A program made the translations under genes and the position numbers. From Paludisphaera rhizosphaerae (GTDB lineage: Bacteria > Planctomycetota > Planctomycetia > Isosphaerales > Isosphaeraceae), in assembly GCF_011065895.1 (NCBI RefSeq), contig NZ_JAALCR010000025.1, forward strand, positions 1 through 64,000: a stretch of DNA of 64,000 nt, written 5' to 3'. The notes under the pieces are model-generated. The model made no database searches. It saw only the letters and a list, made by a program, of their open reading frames with translations, and was not told where the DNA came from. Positions 61,371-64,000 of the stretch are shown one piece after another (position 1 is the first letter of the stretch; each line of letters starts with the position of its first letter).

Positions 61371-63332
61371 ATGACGAGCGAGGAACGGCCCTTGGGGTTC
61401 GGGCGGCTCCGCACGCTGTTCGAGGCGGGGACGCTCGGCGGTCTGGCGGACGGGCAACTCTTGAAGAGGTTCGCGGCCCGCGACGGCGCGGCGGCCGAGG
61501 CGGCGTTCGCGCTGCTGGTCGAGCGGCATGGGGCGATGGTTCTGCGGGTCTGTCGGTCGATCCTGGCCGACACGCACGCGGCCGACGACGCATTCCAGGC
61601 GTCGTTCCTGGTGCTCGCCCAGAAGGCGGGCTCGCTGCGGGCTCGGGACGACATCGGCCCGTGGCTTTACCAGGTGGCCTATCGCGTGTCGTCGTGCGCT
61701 CGTTCGGCTGCGGCGCGACGTCGTCGCCATGAGCAGGCGGCCGCCGAGAAGAGGGCCGGCGCGACCCGCGCCGAGACGCCCGAGGACGTCGGGCCGATCG
61801 TCCATGAGGAAGTGAACGCTCTGCCCGACCGCTATCGCGCGGCGGTCGTTCTTTGCTGTCTGGAGGGCCGCACCCACGCCGAGGCCGCCCGCCGGCTCGG
61901 TTGCCCGGTGGGGACTGTGGAGAGCCGCCTGGCGCGTGGTCGCGAGCGGCTCCGCGTCCGGCTCGCTCGCCGCGGCCTCTCGCCGTCCCTGATCCCCGTC
62001 GCCGCCCCCTTCCAGGCGCCTTTGCCCGTCGCGCTCGTCGACTCGACCGTCGGCCTCGCCTCGATGCTCGCCGCCGGCCGGGCCGAAGGCGCCGCGGTGG
62101 TTCTGTTGAAACAGGTTCTTGGAGACATGCTCATGACGCGGTTGAAGCTGTCCCTGGCGGCCCTCGGCAGCGTCGCCGTGTTGTCGGCGGCCGTCCTCAC
62201 GCTTCAGCCCAAGGGCGTCGCCGGTCCGCCGGAACCCAAGGCTGAGATCAAGGCGCCCGAGGCTGTCGCGGCCGTCGAGCAGGCGCCGGATGGGCCGCTC
62301 AGAGTTCCCAAAGAATTGAACTTCGGCACCCTTCGCGTCGGGGCCCTGGCCGACGGCGGGGCGACTCTCATCCTGAATGAGACGAATGAGAGCGGGAAAC
62401 TCAACGTCGAGGTCAATCCGCCGTCGTTCCTCAAGGTGCGCGGGGTGCAGATTCGCCAGCAGACTCGACTTGGCAAGAAGACGCGGCTCGTCGAACTCAG
62501 GCTGGCCGTAGATACGAGCCGCCCCGGCGACTTCAAGGGTACCGTTCACATCGACTACGACGGCCGGCGATTCGAGTTCCCCGCGACGGTCAGCGTGCTT
62601 CCCGAGGAGAAAGACCTGACCAAGGTGTTGTTCATCACCCCCTCATTCGGTTCGGCGGCCGACGATCGCGAGTATTTTCAACCCTGGTTCGACCTGATCA
62701 AGTCTGCAAACCTCGACGTCAGCTACCTGGACCCGACTCTCGAAGGACTTCCCGATCGAGGGCGAGTCGAATACGACCGGGACGCGCGGCCGATTCCTCC
62801 CGAATGGCTGAAGCGATTCGACGTCGTCCTCCTGGCGGACGGCGGTCCGGTGTACGTTCAGGGCCCGGACTCGGAAATCCTCCGGAGCTACGTTCGCGGC
62901 GGCGGTCGACTCGTGATCGGCGCGAGCGCCTTCATGTTGGGCTCCGTGCCGAAGATGAATGACTTGCTGGAGCCCTTCGGTCTTCAAATCACGGACAGGG
63001 ACGTCGTTGAGAGGTCCGATCCCTCGGGCCCGAACTGGGTTCCCATCACTGTCAAGGCCGCGCCGGACGCCAGCGACCCGTTCTTGAAGAATGTCAACAC
63101 CATCGTCTTCAGCAGGATGACTCCCGTACGCGTCAAGGACGACGGCCGCGCCCGGATCCTCATTCACGACCCTCATGACAAGGACCTGGGTTTCGCCGCC
63201 GTCTCGCGTGACGGCGGCGAGGTGATCGTGCTTGGCCCCTCCCTGCTTCTGAACTGGCTGGGTGAGAACCAGGCCGGGACCGACAACGTCGCCTTTCTGG
63301 GGAACCTCCTCAGGAGGCCGAAGGGTCGGTGA
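61371..63332 (+). CDS. ECF sigma factor fused to membrane helix, Ig-like and amidotransferase-like domains
   Basis: Residues 1-200 form an ECF sigma factor (VERHGAMVLRVCRSILADTH, AADDAFQASFLVLAQKAGSL, RYRAAVVLCCLEGRTHAEAA, LGCPVGTVESRLARGRERLR) closely like the other fusion at 27731. A membrane helix lies at about 256-275 (LSLAALGSVAVLSAAVLTLQ). Residues about 310-410 look like an Ig-type domain of the DUF1573/ASPM style (VPKELNFGTLRVGALADGGA, FKGTVHIDYDGRRFEFPATV). Residues about 420-650 look like a class I glutamine-amidotransferase-like fold (KVLFITPSFG, FDVVLLADGGPVYVQGPDSE, ILRSYVRGGGRLVIGASAFM) without a clear nucleophilic Cys. An in-frame ATG at 62133, with GGAGA upstream, could give the extracytoplasmic part alone. 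Confidence 0.9.
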   Translation: MTSEERPLGFGRLRTLFEAGTLGGLADGQLLKRFAARDGAAAEAAFALLVERHGAMVLRVCRSILADTHAADDAFQASFLVLAQKAGSLRARDDIGPWLYQVAYRVSSCARSAAARRRRHEQAAAEKRAGATRAETPEDVGPIVHEEVNALPDRYRAAVVLCCLEGRTHAEAARRLGCPVGTVESRLARGRERLRVRLARRGLSPSLIPVAAPFQAPLPVALVDSTVGLASMLAAGRAEGAAVVLLKQVLGDMLMTRLKLSLAALGSVAVLSAAVLTLQPKGVAGPPEPKAEIKAPEAVAAVEQAPDGPLRVPKELNFGTLRVGALADGGATLILNETNESGKLNVEVNPPSFLKVRGVQIRQQTRLGKKTRLVELRLAVDTSRPGDFKGTVHIDYDGRRFEFPATVSVLPEEKDLTKVLFITPSFGSAADDREYFQPWFDLIKSANLDVSYLDPTLEGLPDRGRVEYDRDARPIPPEWLKRFDVVLLADGGPVYVQGPDSEILRSYVRGGGRLVIGASAFMLGSVPKMNDLLEPFGLQITDRDVVERSDPSGPNWVPITVKAAPDASDPFLKNVNTIVFSRMTPVRVKDDGRARILIHDPHDKDLGFAAVSRDGGEVIVLGPSLLLNWLGENQAGTDNVAFLGNLLRRPKGR

Positions 63333-63368
63333 GCGGCGACTGTCGGCGGCCCCACCTTGCATGCGGGC

Positions 63369-63398
63369 TTGACGGGCAAACTATAAATTTAGTAGTTA
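63369..63398 (+). promoter_or_regulatory. Possible housekeeping promoter for the DUF1559 gene
   Basis: TTGACG (63369-63374) and TAGTTA (63393-63398) are 18 bases apart in a locally AT-rich block (ACTATAAATTTAGTAGTTAT). It lies about 180 bases before the next start codon. Confidence 0.35.
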
Positions 63399-63574
63399 TG
63401 TCGAGGGCGCGCGGTTCCTCTCCTCGCTGTATCGCGCGTTCTTCCCTCCCCATTGCCGTCCAGCCCGATTGAAGGCGCACGCCTCGTCCTCGAACGCAGG
63501 GACTTTCCAGCCGTTTCGAAGGGGCGTCGGGCGTTGCGTCTTCGCCGCGTCATGCATTCACGAATTCTGTTTTT

Positions 63575-64000
63575 ATGATGAGATCGCCCATGCCCTTGCA
63601 ATCGTTGCGTCGCCGATCGGACGCGAATCGTCGAGGATTCACGCTGATCGAGTTGCTGGTGGTGATCGCGATCATCGCCGTTTTGATCGCGCTGTTGCTG
63701 CCGGCCGTGCAGAGCGCTCGCGAGGCCGCCCGCCGGGCTCAGTGCGTCAACAACCTCAAGCAGATCGGCCTGGCGCTGCACAATTACGCGTCGGCCCAGA
63801 GCGAGGCTTTCCCCTGGGCCATGGGGCCCGGCTCCTACAACGGCTGGTCGGCGCACCCGATGTTCCTGCCGCAGATGGAGCAGCAGGCTCTCTACAACTC
63901 GATCAACTTCGCCAACACCGGCGCGGCGATGTGGACGGGGAACCCGCCCAACACGACGTCGTTCCGCATTCAGGTGGCCGCGTTCCTCTGCCCGTCGGAC
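63575..64000 (+). CDS. DUF1559 pseudopilin-like protein, cut by window end
   Basis: The visible 142 residues begin [20 protein letters not shown] and continue with [20 protein letters not shown] and [18 protein letters not shown]. They then diverge from the copy at 19351 after KQIGLA, with [20 protein letters not shown]. The next part, [18 protein letters not shown] and FLCPSD, is as expected for the family. Three in-frame ATG codons (63575, 63578, 63590) are possible starts, and none has a strong ribosome site. The gene continues beyond the window. Confidence 0.93.
   Translation, partial: MMRSPMPLQSLRRRSDANRRGFTLIELLVVIAIIAVLIALLLPAVQSAREAARRAQCVNNLKQIGLALHNYASAQSEAFPWAMGPGSYNGWSAHPMFLPQMEQQALYNSINFANTGAAMWTGNPPNTTSFRIQVAAFLCPSD

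Noticed and set aside
1-64000. tRNA, rRNA and riboswitch genes
   Set aside because: I looked for T-loop GGTTCGAATCC-like strings, conserved rRNA words and common riboswitch cores and found none that fit. A covariance-model scan would be needed to exclude small RNAs.

Overview
The window is GC-rich and reads as a planctomycete chromosome of the Isosphaeraceae type (Singulisphaera, Paludisphaera and relatives). The evidence is the protein repertoire: two DUF1559 pseudopilin-like proteins, a PVC-type CxxCH heme protein with a dehydrogenase-like propeller and HEAT repeats, several Ser/Thr kinases with TPR tails, four ECF-type sigma factors of which two carry very large C-terminal extensions, and five surface or exported proteins whose N-termini carry an Arg-rich tract followed by an LExR-x-LL-like motif. 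No rRNA, tRNA, CRISPR array, phage or recognisable transposase gene was seen.

Layout. 0-4.4 kb: membrane and hypothetical genes, an MFS transporter and a 3-hydroxyisobutyrate-dehydrogenase-like enzyme. 4.7-6.1 kb: argG with a clear hairpin behind it. 6.1-15.5 kb: a membrane protein with an EreA/ChaN-like domain, a large exported Calx-beta protein ending in 37-residue repeats, a P1 (DmpA-type) peptidase, a cyclophilin, a decayed palindrome-rich stretch, small membrane and zinc-ribbon proteins, and an acyl-carrier-like lipoprotein that lacks the phosphopantetheine serine. 15.7-22.7 kb: the PVC-type heme protein, a small lipoprotein followed by a DUF1559 protein, and an FG-GAP/ASPIC-UnbV protein. 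23.4-29.5 kb: a pseudokinase-TPR protein that has lost its N-lobe, a caspase-like peptidase, and an ECF sigma factor fused through a membrane helix to a HlyD/RND adaptor domain. 29.6-43.4 kb: two Ser/Thr kinases whose kinase domains are nearly identical and lie in opposite orientation, enclosing an RTX-type calcium-binding protein, an ECF sigma factor and two paralogous LGFP-repeat proteins, one with a calpain-like protease domain. 43.7-50.0 kb: a Na+/H+ antiporter and the conserved tgt-yajC-secDF block. 50.3-54.4 kb: a TPR protein with two RNA polymerase alpha-CTD-like domains and small genes bordered by palindromes and a 30-bp direct repeat. 54.4-64 kb: another surface protein, an ECF sigma factor divergent from a kinase with an N-terminal HxxxCxxC zinc motif, a polysaccharide-deacetylase-like protein, a second ECF sigma fusion (Ig-like plus glutamine-amidotransferase-like domains), and a DUF1559 protein that runs off the end.

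How the genes may work together. Housekeeping functions (arginine synthesis, protein export, tRNA queuosine modification, peptide turnover) are interspersed with cell-envelope signalling modules. These combine kinases, tethered sigma factors and surface proteins with adhesive or calcium-binding repeats. The most unusual candidates are the two membrane-spanning sigma fusions and the 8-kb surface-protein segment bracketed by inverted copies of one kinase domain. At least four families of palindromic repeats lie between genes and often serve as transcription terminators. All functional assignments are from reading sequence motifs; no database search was possible.
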